52,087 nt of DNA from Algoriphagus locisalis (GCF_900116615.1 NZ_FPBF01000008.1:1-52087), one strand, 5' to 3'; numbered from the stretch's first letter, positions 37,148 through 45,416 are shown. Program-made: numbers and translations. Notes: generated by a model not told the origin, from the letters alone.

Positions 37148-38193
37148 ACTTAAAACAATTTCTCTGGGCTTCAGCCTTGATTTCTATCTCTTTTGCCTGC
37201 TCCGACAGTGGAGATGAAAAGCCATTGGGCAAGTACGAATCCGGCATTTTGATCATGAATGAAGGAAACTTCGGGACAAATGATGGAGAAGTCTATCACT
37301 TAAACCCAAATACTCAGGAGCTTCTTCCAAATATTTTTGAAGCAGAAAATGCACGCCCATTTGCAGGTTTATTGGAAGACATGGTCCTTGAAGCTGACAG
37401 ATTGTATTTGGTAGCAAATACCGGCAAGGTAGAAATCGTTAACCCAGGGGATTTCAAAAGTTCAGGTGCTGTGGTAGCCGATCTGGACCAGCCGAGATCT
37501 CTGGCTGTAAATGGAAGCAAACTTTTTATCAGTGATTATGGCCCTTATGACGATAATTACGGAACTCCAGATTCCTATATAGCAGTGGTAAATGGTCTTG
37601 ACGGTGGAGTAGTTTCTAAGAAAATCGAAGTTTCAAACAAACCTGAAGACCTTTTCGCTCATGGCAATTACATCATTGTAGCTGGTTCTGAAGAAAACAA
37701 AATCGAAATTATCGATGCCACTCAGGAAGCTGTAGTTACGACCCTTGACCTGGAAGCTTCACCTCGGCAGTTCTATGCTGAAGACGGGGTTCTTTGGGTA
37801 TATGCAGTGGCAGCCGATGAGGTGATTTTCTATACTGTAAATCTGAGCAGCCTAACTCTAGGCACTTCTTACACTGTACCGGTGGCAAACGCTACCAGCA
37901 GAATTGCATTCGATGGAGACGATGAAATGTATGTTTTGACCAGCTCAGGCTGGCCGGATTACAATGATGCCGTGGTGAGTATTGACATAGAAGGAAACGC
38001 TGCGACTGTTACGGAATTAATGACAGGATCAGGGTTCTATGGCATTGGCTTCGACGACGAGCGGGATCAGATTTACGTCTCTAATTCAAATGGCTTCCAA
38101 GGCAACGGTACTGTGACAGTTCTTTCTGAAAGTGGTTCTGTGATCAAAACTTTTGAGGCAGGTAGAGGGCCATCCGGGTTCTTGGTTTATTAG
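37144..38193 (+). CDS. btuG: BtuG-like surface lipoprotein, beta-propeller (DUF5074/YncE-like)
   Basis: This 349-residue lipoprotein has a lipobox cysteine at residue 19 (ISISFAC). The mature part begins with ILIMNEGNFGTNDGEVYHLN, the hallmark of DUF5074 proteins. Repeated propeller-type blades follow, with pairs such as RLYLVANTGKVEIVN, FISDYG, IIVAGSEENKIEIID and MYVLTSSG. In Bacteroides, BtuG is a cell-surface propeller that binds B12 with very high affinity and hands it to BtuB. Here the gene is coupled to btuB by an ATGA overlap behind the same riboswitch, so the same job is likely. Calling it a true BtuG orthologue is inference from context plus family. Confidence 0.85.
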   Translation: MNLKQFLWASALISISFACSDSGDEKPLGKYESGILIMNEGNFGTNDGEVYHLNPNTQELLPNIFEAENARPFAGLLEDMVLEADRLYLVANTGKVEIVNPGDFKSSGAVVADLDQPRSLAVNGSKLFISDYGPYDDNYGTPDSYIAVVNGLDGGVVSKKIEVSNKPEDLFAHGNYIIVAGSEENKIEIIDATQEAVVTTLDLEASPRQFYAEDGVLWVYAVAADEVIFYTVNLSSLTLGTSYTVPVANATSRIAFDGDDEMYVLTSSGWPDYNDAVVSIDIEGNAATVTELMTGSGFYGIGFDDERDQIYVSNSNGFQGNGTVTVLSESGSVIKTFEAGRGPSGFLVY

Positions 38194-38213
38194 GTTTTAC
38201 TACTTCATTATTC

Positions 38214-38240
38214 TGCATTCGATATTGGATATTCAACATT
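38214..38240. repeat. Degenerate intergenic repeat (ATTCGATATTGGATATTC-like)
   Basis: The gap after btuG holds ATTCGATATTGGATATTCAA, a decayed simple repeat resembling the tracts at 31644-31676 and near 49670. It lies between the stop codon and the terminator. Confidence 0.45.
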
Positions 38241-38277
38241 AAAAAGCCGTTGGGATTGGTTTCTCATCGGCTTTTTT
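38241..38277 (+). terminator. Rho-independent terminator after btuG
   Basis: AAAAAGCCG and CGGCTTTTTT form a stem around an 18-base loop, ending in a T run 48 bases after the btuG stop. Confidence 0.75.
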
Positions 38278-38294
38278 GGTTTGAAAGTTGATTT

Positions 38295-38392
38295 CCATAA
38301 TTTCAAATCCATAAAACGACGGATTTTTGTGGATCGTATTCCATAAAAGGACGGATTTTTGTGGATTAAACTCCATAAAAGTCTATATTTGG
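38295..38392. repeat. 32-bp-period palindromic repeats upstream of DUF4143 ATPase
   Basis: CCATAAAA begins at 38309, 38341 and 38373, exactly 32 bases apart, with a partial copy at 38295. In the two full copies CCATAAAA pairs with TTTTTGTGG to form a 24-base imperfect palindrome. The third copy is cut off by the -7 box and start codon of the next gene. An operator array is likely. Confidence 0.75.
38384..38391 (+). promoter_or_regulatory. Candidate -7 box TATATTTG of the DUF4143 ATPase gene
   Basis: It fits TAnnTTTG but ends only 3 bases before the chosen ATG, which predicts a leaderless transcript. It overlaps the third CCATAAAA repeat. Confidence 0.4.
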
Positions 38393-38394
38393 GT

Positions 38395-39513
38395 ATGAAG
38401 TTTAATAGGATTCATTTTCAAAACCTTTCTGATCAGCTACAAAACAGGAAGGTCATATTGCTGATAGGACCTCGGCAAGTTGGGAAAACTACGCTTATCT
38501 ATGATTTGCTAGCTGGAAAAAACTATCTATTCCTCGATGGTGATGACCCTACCACAAGGAGGTTGCTGGACACTCCGAATACAATGCAAATCAAATCAAT
38601 TGTCGGCGACTACAAGTACGTATTCATCGATGAAGCCCAACGCATCGAGAATATTGGAATCACAGCGAAAATAATCCACGATCAAATGCCAGAAGTGCAT
38701 TTAATTCTAAGCGGATCCTCTTCATTCGAACTATCAGGATTGACTCAGGAGCCGCTTACTGGCAGGAAAGTTACATTTCATCTCTATCCCATCAGCTGGA
38801 AGGAATTCGAGCAAACAACAGGATATGTAGCGGCGGAGCAGGACTTACCAAACCGCCTAGTTTATGGATTTTACCCAGAAATCATCACCAATATAAGTGA
38901 CCAAGAAACACTTTTGTATGAACTCACAGAGAGCTATCTCTATAAAGATGTGCTTGCTTTGGGAGTCATCAAAAAGCAGGATGTGATTTATCGACTTCTG
39001 CAACTTTTGGCCTTTCAGATGGGTAGTGAGGTTTCCTACAATGAGCTTTCCAGATCTCTACAAGTGGATGTCAAAACTGTCATTAGTTACATTGATCTGC
39101 TCGAGCAAGCGTACGTGATTTATAGATTAGGAACTTTCAGCCGTAATCTGCGAAAGGAAATAAAGATGAATAAAAAAATCTATTTCTACGATAACGGAGT
39201 CCGGAATGCACTAATCAAAAACCTTCAACCACTTGCCTTAAGAAATGATATTGGAGCGCTTTGGGAAAATTTCCTAATGGCTGAAAGGCTAAAGTATTTA
39301 GAATATTCTGGCACAAAAGTGAACAGCTATTTTTGGCGCACAAAAAATCAACAGGAGTTGGATTATCTGGAAGAAAAAAACGGGAAATTGAATGCTTATG
39401 AATTCAAATGGAATCCTAACGCGAAATTTTCAATTCCATCCGCCTTCGAAGAAACATACAGCTCTGAGTACAAATTGATCCACAGAGAAAATTTCAGGGA
39501 ATTTATCTTGTAG
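38395..39513 (+). CDS. AAA ATPase with C-terminal DUF4143
   Basis: The protein has about 372 residues. The start at 38395 (MKFNRIHFQNLSDQL) is preferred to the one at 38359, which lies inside the upstream repeats. The N-terminal AAA_14 domain has Walker A GPRQVGKTT and Walker B YKYVFIDEAQRI. It is followed by SGSSSFEL, with the sensor Ser/Asn region, and SWKEFEQTTGY. A helix-turn-helix-like stretch (MGSEVSYNELSRSLQVDVKT, then VISYIDLLEQAYVIYRL) leads into DUF4143, including the C-terminal FYDNGVRNALI and a PD-(D/E)XK-like tail with ELDYLEE and YEFKWN. The function of this abundant family is unknown. The gene stands alone on its strand. Confidence 0.9.
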   Translation: MKFNRIHFQNLSDQLQNRKVILLIGPRQVGKTTLIYDLLAGKNYLFLDGDDPTTRRLLDTPNTMQIKSIVGDYKYVFIDEAQRIENIGITAKIIHDQMPEVHLILSGSSSFELSGLTQEPLTGRKVTFHLYPISWKEFEQTTGYVAAEQDLPNRLVYGFYPEIITNISDQETLLYELTESYLYKDVLALGVIKKQDVIYRLLQLLAFQMGSEVSYNELSRSLQVDVKTVISYIDLLEQAYVIYRLGTFSRNLRKEIKMNKKIYFYDNGVRNALIKNLQPLALRNDIGALWENFLMAERLKYLEYSGTKVNSYFWRTKNQQELDYLEEKNGKLNAYEFKWNPNAKFSIPSAFEETYSSEYKLIHRENFREFIL

Positions 39514-39514
39514 T

Positions 39515-40264
39515 TTACTGCCTTACTAAATCATTGACTTCCTGTATTGGAAAAACCAGCTCTGTATATCCCATAGCATACGGACCAATCTCATACGGAA
39601 TGTAAGTCAGATGCAAAGTATCACCCTCATATCCTATAGCATTTGGAAGAAAGAAACCCGATTCAGGTAAGAAGAACCTACCATCATCTTTAAGTTCTAC
39701 ACCTTCCTCCACATCATGATATTTTCTGAAAGCAGCTTCAGCCAATTCCAGCATTTCACCCTGATCCAAAACCACTCGATCCACACTTAAATACTCGCCA
39801 GTCTGCTTATCGAAATTCATATAATAAACACTGGAATTTGGATGAGCTCCCCCAGAGAAATCGTATCCGCTGAATTTAAAACTCAAAGTACTGTCTGATT
39901 CGTAGCTTTTCTCAACCTTAACTTCTATCGCCCAACCTCCAGGGGCATCAGGGAAATCAATTTTAAACTCCTCGTAGGAATCCAAATAATCATTCGCAGC
40001 AGAATCAAGGTTATCATAGGTTTTATCCTGTTGAAAGTAAGCAAGTAATTGACGACCTATTTCTTCATTAATTGTAGAAGCCGCCGGTACATTTTCAGCG
40101 ATTGGCCAACTCAATTCAACCTTGGCACAATTGTCATCAATACACCTTTCGGAAGTAAAGGTTTTTGTACTGAAACTAATATCCTCCGCTATTTGCTCTT
40201 CAACTTCCGCTGGTTTGCTACAAGCTACACATAGGAATACAGATATAATTAGCAGGTATTTCAT
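39515..40264 (-). CDS. DUF3298-containing lipoprotein
   Basis: This 249-residue protein has a lipoprotein signal (LLIISVFLCVAC). It contains the DUF3298 signature YDFSGGAHPNSSVYYMNFD and an adjoining TGEYLSVDRVV, as in RsiV-like and PdaC-like proteins, with a DUF4163-type N-terminal region (CAKVELSWPIAENVPAAS). The mature protein is probably periplasmic. Its start overlaps the meaB stop by 4 bases, making it the last gene of a three-gene operon with meaB and the membrane-anchored protein. Its role is not known. Confidence 0.82.
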   Translation of the reverse strand: MKYLLIISVFLCVACSKPAEVEEQIAEDISFSTKTFTSERCIDDNCAKVELSWPIAENVPAASTINEEIGRQLLAYFQQDKTYDNLDSAANDYLDSYEEFKIDFPDAPGGWAIEVKVEKSYESDSTLSFKFSGYDFSGGAHPNSSVYYMNFDKQTGEYLSVDRVVLDQGEMLELAEAAFRKYHDVEEGVELKDDGRFFLPESGFFLPNAIGYEGDTLHLTYIPYEIGPYAMGYTELVFPIQEVNDLVRQ

Positions 40265-41262
40265 TTATGATTTTGGTTGGATTGAAAAAAAGTAGTGATC
40301 AAATCTCTCGCCAAAGACAAAGGGCTGAGCTCTCCATTTTCAACTCGTGTTCGATTTTTGGTGAGCATCTTCTTCACTTGCGGATGGTCCAAAAAGAATT
40401 TACCAAGTAAGAATTGTAGATTTTCATCCAGCCAACTCAGTCTTTGCTTAGCTCGGTTTGACTCCCAAAAACCAGACCGCTGAGTTTGGTCTTTATACTT
40501 TTGGATCATTTCCCAAGTATTGCTCAACCCGTCTTTAGTCAAGGAAGAGGCTATCAATACGGGAGCAGACCATTTATTGTCTCCCAATGGAAAAAGATGA
40601 AGTGCATTTTCATAGGATGACTTCGCCCTTTTGGCATTGGCCAGATTATCTCCGTCAGACTTGTGGATGACGACCCCATCTGCCATTTCCATTATTCCTT
40701 TTTTGATTCCCTGCAGCTCATCGCCTGCACCAGCTAGCATCAGCAAAAGAAAGAAATCCACCATGCTCTTCACAGCTGTTTCAGATTGTCCCACTCCCAC
40801 CGTTTCGATCAAAATCACATCAAAACCAGCCGCTTCGCAAAGTAACATTGCTTCTCTTGTTTTGGAACTCACGCCACCTAAGGTACTTCCCGTTGGACTT
40901 GGGCGGATAAAAGCGCGCTTATTTCCGGCGAGCTTTTCCATCCGTGTTTTATCGCCAAGAATACTTCCTTTGCTTTTTTGACTGGAAGGATCTACTGCTA
41001 AAACGGCTACTGATTTCCCAGAATCAACGAGCATCTGTCCAAAAGATTCAATAAATGTGCTTTTCCCAACTCCAGGAACACCTGTGATCCCAATTCTGAT
41101 GGACTTTCCGGTATGAGGCAAAATCTCCTGAACCAAATCTGAAGCCAAGGCCAAGTCACTTTCCAGCGAACTTTCAGCCAAAGTAATGGCTTGGCTGAGC
41201 TTTGTTCTATCGCCTGAAAGAACTCCTATTTTGTATTCCTGAAGCGTGAAGCGTTTTCTCAT
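40261..41262 (-). CDS. meaB: MeaB, GTPase chaperone of methylmalonyl-CoA mutase
   Basis: MeaB protects and reloads the B12-dependent methylmalonyl-CoA mutase. The protein has 333 residues, with P-loop GVPGVGKST at 61-69, AVLAVDPSSQKSKGSILGDK, RMEKL, FIRPSPTGSTLGGVSSKTRE and ETVGVGQSE, all typical of the MeaB/ArgK family. The G4 base-specificity motif, usually NKxD, reads HKSD at 200-203, which is odd. It lies downstream of a small membrane protein gene (4-base overlap) and 2 kb from the B12 uptake genes. The mutase itself is not in the window. Confidence 0.93.
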   Translation of the reverse strand: MRKRFTLQEYKIGVLSGDRTKLSQAITLAESSLESDLALASDLVQEILPHTGKSIRIGITGVPGVGKSTFIESFGQMLVDSGKSVAVLAVDPSSQKSKGSILGDKTRMEKLAGNKRAFIRPSPTGSTLGGVSSKTREAMLLCEAAGFDVILIETVGVGQSETAVKSMVDFFLLLMLAGAGDELQGIKKGIMEMADGVVIHKSDGDNLANAKRAKSSYENALHLFPLGDNKWSAPVLIASSLTKDGLSNTWEMIQKYKDQTQRSGFWESNRAKQRLSWLDENLQFLLGKFFLDHPQVKKMLTKNRTRVENGELSPLSLARDLITTFFQSNQNHK

Positions 41263-41666
41263 TTTGGGTAACCATCAGTAAAACTCACATCGCCCATAGG
41301 ACTCTTTTGGTAAGTAGCGATCACATAAGGTTGCAATCCTTGGGTGAAATAAGGGTCTGTTGGAGAAAGTTTGATTTCCTGATCTATCTCATTTTTGAAA
41401 AAGAAAACTACAGTCCTACCATACTTTGTATGAGGCATTGACTCCCCGTATTCTCGCATCCATTCCTTAGAATTGTCCAGTGCTTTTACAGCATATACTC
41501 TTACGACTGGACCTGTGTTATTCTCATTTCTATAGCTGGACAATTCCTTGTATTTGCCTTCGAAGCGTTCTATTCCTGGTTGCGTAAGCGAATCCATGGA
41601 AATATAAACTACAAGACCCATCACAATCAGAGCGATAATCCAGAAAATGATTTTAGAGCTTTTCAA
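41259..41666 (-). CDS. Small membrane-anchored hypothetical protein (135 aa)
   Basis: One N-terminal membrane helix (IIFWIIALIVMGLVVYISM) is followed by a soluble domain of about 105 residues (RVYAVKALDNSKEWMREYGE, then YGRTVVFFFKNEIDQEIKLS). The C-terminus is GDVSFTDGYPK. I recognise no family. The gene overlaps meaB by 4 bases and is probably the operon's first gene, though this does not imply a shared function. Confidence 0.7.
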   Translation of the reverse strand: MKSSKIIFWIIALIVMGLVVYISMDSLTQPGIERFEGKYKELSSYRNENNTGPVVRVYAVKALDNSKEWMREYGESMPHTKYGRTVVFFFKNEIDQEIKLSPTDPYFTQGLQPYVIATYQKSPMGDVSFTDGYPK

Positions 41667-41718
41667 AAATTCGTGCGGTTATAAAGATTAGGCCTTAATT
41701 TAGCCGAAAATTCCGAGA

Positions 41719-42252
41719 ATGACTTTCGAGTACCTCAAAGCACTTCACATCATTTTTGTAGTCACCTGGTTTGCAGGACTATTTTATATCGTTCGATTAT
41801 TCATTTATCAGACTGAGGCAATGGAGCGTCCAGAATCTGAGGGAAAAATCCTCAAACCTCAGCTTGACCTCATGGCTTCCCGGCTATGGTATATCATCAC
41901 CTGGCCCTCTGCTGTGCTCACTTTGATCTTTGGGACTTTAGTTTTGACCTATCGCATGGAGTTTTTGCAGTTGCCTTTTATGCATGCTAAACTCGGTTTC
42001 GTATTCCTTCTATATTGCTACCATGGCTGGTGCCACAAACTATTCAAAGAACTGCAAGCTGGCCGAACTAGATGGACTTCCACACAGTTGAGGATATGGA
42101 ATGAGGCTTCTACCCTTCTTCTCTTCGCCATCGTGTTCCTGATTGTATTGAAAAGCACCTTGAGCATGGTTTGGGGATTGGCAGGTTTGATTACACTTGG
42201 AGTCACGCTGATGCTTGCAATTCGCCTTTACAAAAAATTTAGAAATAAATAA
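41719..42252 (+). CDS. hemJ: HemJ-type protoporphyrinogen IX oxidase (CopD-like)
   Basis: This 177-residue membrane protein has four to five helices. It starts with YLKALHIIFVVTWFAGLFYI and VRLFIYQTEA, the distinctive HemJ N-terminus with conserved His and Arg. A further conserved segment reads LPFMHAKLGFVFLLYCYHG. HemJ oxidises protoporphyrinogen IX to protoporphyrin IX in heme synthesis. The next genes encode SCO and cytochrome c proteins, so a link to heme and respiratory assembly fits. Confidence 0.88.
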   Translation: MTFEYLKALHIIFVVTWFAGLFYIVRLFIYQTEAMERPESEGKILKPQLDLMASRLWYIITWPSAVLTLIFGTLVLTYRMEFLQLPFMHAKLGFVFLLYCYHGWCHKLFKELQAGRTRWTSTQLRIWNEASTLLLFAIVFLIVLKSTLSMVWGLAGLITLGVTLMLAIRLYKKFRNK

Positions 42253-42418
42253 TATGGTTATCCGCAATGATGCAGGCATCCATGTTTTCGTTGATTTGGC
42301 AGATGGAAGACCGAAGACGGGTGACCGAAGTAGCCTCATCGCCAGTAATTGCCAGAAACTTACTGCTTTTATCACCCGATTGGTAAAACAGCTTAATTAC
42401 CTAATAAATTGTATTAAT

Positions 42419-43069
42419 ATGAAAACGAGGTTTTCTATTCTTTCTTTACTCCTGATTCCAATTCTATTTTCTCAATGCAAACCTGCGGGAGAAAATAATA
42501 CGACTCTTCCAAAACTTGGAAATTGGCATGTGGATGAAAAAACTGTGGATGGAAAAGTAGTCCAGGATACAGTTTACCATAAAATTGCTGATTTCTCCTT
42601 TACAAACCAGGATGGAGAAACTATCGATAATGCTTCGGTCAACGGCAAAGTTTATGTCGCAGACTTCTTTTTCACAACTTGCCCCACCATCTGTCCTATC
42701 ATGAAAAAAGAGATGATTCGGGTTTATGAGAAATTTGGTAACAACCCCAACTTCAAAATCCTGAGTCACACGATCGACCCAAAACATGACACAGAGGAAG
42801 TACTGAAAGATTACGCTCAAAAACTGGGAATAGAGAATGCCAAAACATGGAATTTCTTGACAGGAGAAGCTGAGAAAATCTACGAGATCGGTCAAACCAG
42901 CTACATGACCACGGCTATGGAAGATCAAAACGAAGCGGGCGGTTTTTTACACTCTGGCGCTTTCCTCCTTATCGATCAAAAAGGCCACATTCGTGGTGTT
43001 TATGACGGAACCAAATCAGATCAAGTAGATCAGTTGATTAAGGATATTCCAAAGATTTTGGGAGAATGA
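42419..43069 (+). CDS. SCO1/SenC family copper chaperone lipoprotein
   Basis: SCO proteins deliver copper to the CuA site of cytochrome c oxidase. The start at 42419 gives a lipoprotein signal ending at Cys20 (LIPILFSQC); the longer frame from 42215 overlaps hemJ and has no signal. The thioredoxin-like domain has the copper-binding CPTIC (Cys88, Cys92) and the distal histidine in FLHSGAFLLID. It also has VADFFFTTCPT and LSHTIDPKHDT, typical of the family. The length is 216 residues. It overlaps the cytochrome gene by 4 bases. Confidence 0.92.
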   Translation: MKTRFSILSLLLIPILFSQCKPAGENNTTLPKLGNWHVDEKTVDGKVVQDTVYHKIADFSFTNQDGETIDNASVNGKVYVADFFFTTCPTICPIMKKEMIRVYEKFGNNPNFKILSHTIDPKHDTEEVLKDYAQKLGIENAKTWNFLTGEAEKIYEIGQTSYMTTAMEDQNEAGGFLHSGAFLLIDQKGHIRGVYDGTKSDQVDQLIKDIPKILGE

Positions 43070-43506
43070 AAAAGTATCTAGTCATTTTACTCTTTGCTGT
43101 AGCATGTAGCCCAAAAGGTTCAAATGATGAAAACACGCTCTCGCAGATAGAAGACCCTGAAGTGATGAAATATGCCGTAGAGGGAAAAACTATCTACGAA
43201 AATCACTGTGGCAATTGCCATCAAAACGACGGATTGGGACTGGGAAAACTAATACCTCCGATTAAAGATTCGGATTATTTCCAAGAAAGCGTACACCGCA
43301 CGGTTTGGATAATAAAACATGGGCAGGAAGGAGAAATCACAGTAAATGGCCAAATCTATAATCAACCCATGCCCGCCAGCCCGCAACTGACTCCACTGGA
43401 AATCTCTCAGATCAGCACCTACCTCTACAACATCTGGGGAATGAAAGCAGGAAAAATCACTTCAAATGATGTGGAAAAATATCTGCAAAAAAAGCCTGAG
43501 TTCTGA
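43066..43506 (+). CDS. Cytochrome c lipoprotein
   Basis: This 146-residue lipoprotein (LLFAVAC) has a single class I cytochrome c domain. The heme motif CGNCH is at residues 48-52, and the distal methionine is probably in QPMPASPQLT. The fold ends with ISQISTYLYNIWG. It probably passes electrons in the periplasm. Coupling to the SCO gene by a 4-base overlap suggests service to a terminal oxidase or similar enzyme. Confidence 0.92.
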   Translation: MKKYLVILLFAVACSPKGSNDENTLSQIEDPEVMKYAVEGKTIYENHCGNCHQNDGLGLGKLIPPIKDSDYFQESVHRTVWIIKHGQEGEITVNGQIYNQPMPASPQLTPLEISQISTYLYNIWGMKAGKITSNDVEKYLQKKPEF

Positions 43507-43926
43507 TCACTTGAGAAGGTCATCAGCTTTCGCCAATGCTTCTTTCATTTCTTCATTAACTTCAGATACAAGCACCATCTGCTCATCCAGATATTTCTTT
43601 AATTCCTCAGGAGATTGGTCACCATCTTTAGGCTCATATTGACGCATCCAGGCAAACATAGCTTCATGAGCATGATTAAGATCGTAGGCGAGTGCCTTAA
43701 ATTCCTGAATCTTAGTTGAATCTGTAGGGGTTTGATCTGCGAGCTCATCTACTTTTTCAAGAGCCTGCCGCTCTAGCGATTTCAGTTTGCCCATTTCAGG
43801 CATCACCTCGTCATGTACTGCAATGACCTCTTCTCTAAGGAGTTCATTCTCACTTGGTCCCTTAGGGCCACAGGCGTTGATAACAAAAAATGAGGATAAA
43901 ATCAAAAATAGAATTGTACGCTTCAT
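43507..43926 (-). CDS. Small helical lipoprotein (139 aa)
   Basis: A lipoprotein signal (LSSFFVINAC) precedes an almost entirely helical, charged mature region (NELLREEVIAVHDEVMPEMG, then MFAWMRQYEPKDG, then MVLVSEVNEEMKEALAKADD). Similar proteins of Bacteroidota are sometimes misannotated as viral A-type inclusion proteins. It converges on the cytochrome c gene with no gap. Its function is unknown. Confidence 0.75.
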   Translation of the reverse strand: MKRTILFLILSSFFVINACGPKGPSENELLREEVIAVHDEVMPEMGKLKSLERQALEKVDELADQTPTDSTKIQEFKALAYDLNHAHEAMFAWMRQYEPKDGDQSPEELKKYLDEQMVLVSEVNEEMKEALAKADDLLK

Positions 43927-43947
43927 AATTACTTAGTTTTTATGCCG

Positions 43948-43955
43948 CAAAGTTA
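43948..43955 (-). promoter_or_regulatory. Candidate -7 box TAACTTTG of the small helical lipoprotein gene
   Basis: It fits TAnnTTTG, 21 bases before the ATG at 43926 on the minus strand. No good -33 element was found. Confidence 0.4.
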
Positions 43956-44054
43956 CTATTTAATCTACAAATAGTAGTAAAAACATTGATGTTTATAGAG
44001 GGTGATTTATTCGGCTATTGCTATTATTTTTAGGTGCTCTTAAACTGAAACACC

Positions 44055-44876
44055 ATGAAACCATTTTGCTTTGCCGATGGGCAAATTATATCTTCCGAAA
44101 AAGCCACCATTCATCCTATGGACTTAGGTCTTATTCGAGGATATGGGATTTTTGATTTTTTCCGAACTGTTAATTTCAAACCACTTTTCCTTGAGAGTTA
44201 TCTCGATAGATTTTTGGCTTCTGCGGAAAGAACTTTCCTGCCCTTGGACTATTCCCGGGCAGAACTGAAAGCCATTGTTCATGAGCTTATTGAAAAAAAC
44301 CACCTCAAAGAAGGAGGAATCCGCATGGTTTTGAGTGGTGGGGTATCTCCAAATCACTTTTCCCCAGCCAAGGGAAAACTTTTCATTTTTGCAGAATCCT
44401 TGATTTTCCCGGCTCAGGAGAAATACGACAAGGGGATCAAGTTGCTTTCTCTGGAGTACGTTAGACCAATTGCCGAAATCAAAACTACGAATTACGCTTA
44501 TCCGGTTTGGGACAGCATACGCTGGAAAGATGCCGGAGCTGAAGATGTGCTTTATCACCTCAATGGCCACCTAAGTGAAAGCTCAAGGAGTAATTTCTTC
44601 ATTGTAAAGGATGGAGTCATCAGCACGCCAGACACTCATGTACTCATGGGAATTACCCGAAAGAACGTCATCGAATTAGCTGGAAAGGTACAAATCAGGC
44701 CAATCAGCATGCAGGAGGCCTTAAATGCTGATGAGGCATTTATTACCAGCACCACCAAAGTCCTACTTCCAGTAACTCAAATTGATGATCATGAAATCGG
44801 AACTGGAAAACCAGGACCTGTTTCGCTAGGACTTTTGGAAAAATTCAGAGAGTTGGAAAAGGAAATTTGTTTCTAG
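44055..44876 (+). CDS. Class IV aminotransferase (PLP-dependent)
   Basis: This 273-residue enzyme belongs to the fold-type IV family that includes branched-chain and D-amino acid aminotransferases and aminodeoxychorismate lyase. The PLP lysine is Lys143 in EIKTTNYAYP. GHLSESSRSNFFIVKDG holds the conserved Glu and Asn. The C-terminal GITRKNVIELA and EAFITSTTKVLLPV bind the cofactor phosphate. The N-terminal DLGLIRGYGIFDFFRT is typical. Choosing among the three activities is not possible by eye. The gene stands alone between opposite-strand neighbours. Confidence 0.88.
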   Translation: MKPFCFADGQIISSEKATIHPMDLGLIRGYGIFDFFRTVNFKPLFLESYLDRFLASAERTFLPLDYSRAELKAIVHELIEKNHLKEGGIRMVLSGGVSPNHFSPAKGKLFIFAESLIFPAQEKYDKGIKLLSLEYVRPIAEIKTTNYAYPVWDSIRWKDAGAEDVLYHLNGHLSESSRSNFFIVKDGVISTPDTHVLMGITRKNVIELAGKVQIRPISMQEALNADEAFITSTTKVLLPVTQIDDHEIGTGKPGPVSLGLLEKFRELEKEICF

Positions 44877-44948
44877 AATAGAAATGAATTCGGAAGGTTG
44901 GATGCTTAACCTAAGGTTTGTGAACTCTGGGCTTAAAACCCTTCTCCA

Positions 44949-45389
44949 TTAATTCACCAACGTAGCATTTTTCATGATATACATAAGCTTCTCGGGATCC
45001 TTGCTATTCAAAGTTAGGGTCCCACGAACGCGAACTCTATTTGAAGTGTATTTGATAGGTGAAGCCATATCCACTTCCATGACAGTTTCAGGCCCTCCCG
45101 AACCACAAAAAAAGCACTCTGCCAGCGGTAAGCTGGAAAGTATGATGTGCTCTGGTTTGAACATTCCTTCAAACGGAATAATGTAGCCATCAGCCTCCAC
45201 TACTTTGCCTTCCATTTTAGTGATGTTTTCGGAGAAAACTGGAACGTATAACTCTCCATATTCATCTTCAGAGATTTTATAAGTGACCTCAGAGAGATTT
45301 TTCCAGACATTGGTACTTTGTGCCAAAAGGGAACCTTGTACCAAGGTCATCACTAGAATTGCCAAAAAGGCTATTTTTAACTTATTCAT
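44949..45389 (-). CDS. DUF3299 family exported protein
   Basis: This 146-residue protein has a signal peptide (LAILVMTLVQGSLLAQ). The DUF3299 pattern is seen: MEGKVVEADGYIIPFEGMFK, then the cysteine motif PLAECFFCGSGGPE, then RVRVRGTLTLN. The CFFC pair could bind metal. It is the last gene of the operon with the FtsX-like permease and LolD-like ATPase, starting 28 bases after the permease stop. DUF3299 proteins occur beside such transporters in metal-related loci of other bacteria, so a metal link is possible but not shown. Confidence 0.82.
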   Translation of the reverse strand: MNKLKIAFLAILVMTLVQGSLLAQSTNVWKNLSEVTYKISEDEYGELYVPVFSENITKMEGKVVEADGYIIPFEGMFKPEHIILSSLPLAECFFCGSGGPETVMEVDMASPIKYTSNRVRVRGTLTLNSKDPEKLMYIMKNATLVN

Positions 45390-45416
45390 ATATCCGGGTT
45401 TTAATTCAGCCGCTAG

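Noticed and set aside
42215..42418. Upstream start for the SCO gene at 42215
   Set aside because: It overlaps the end of hemJ and hides the lipoprotein signal that begins at 42419.
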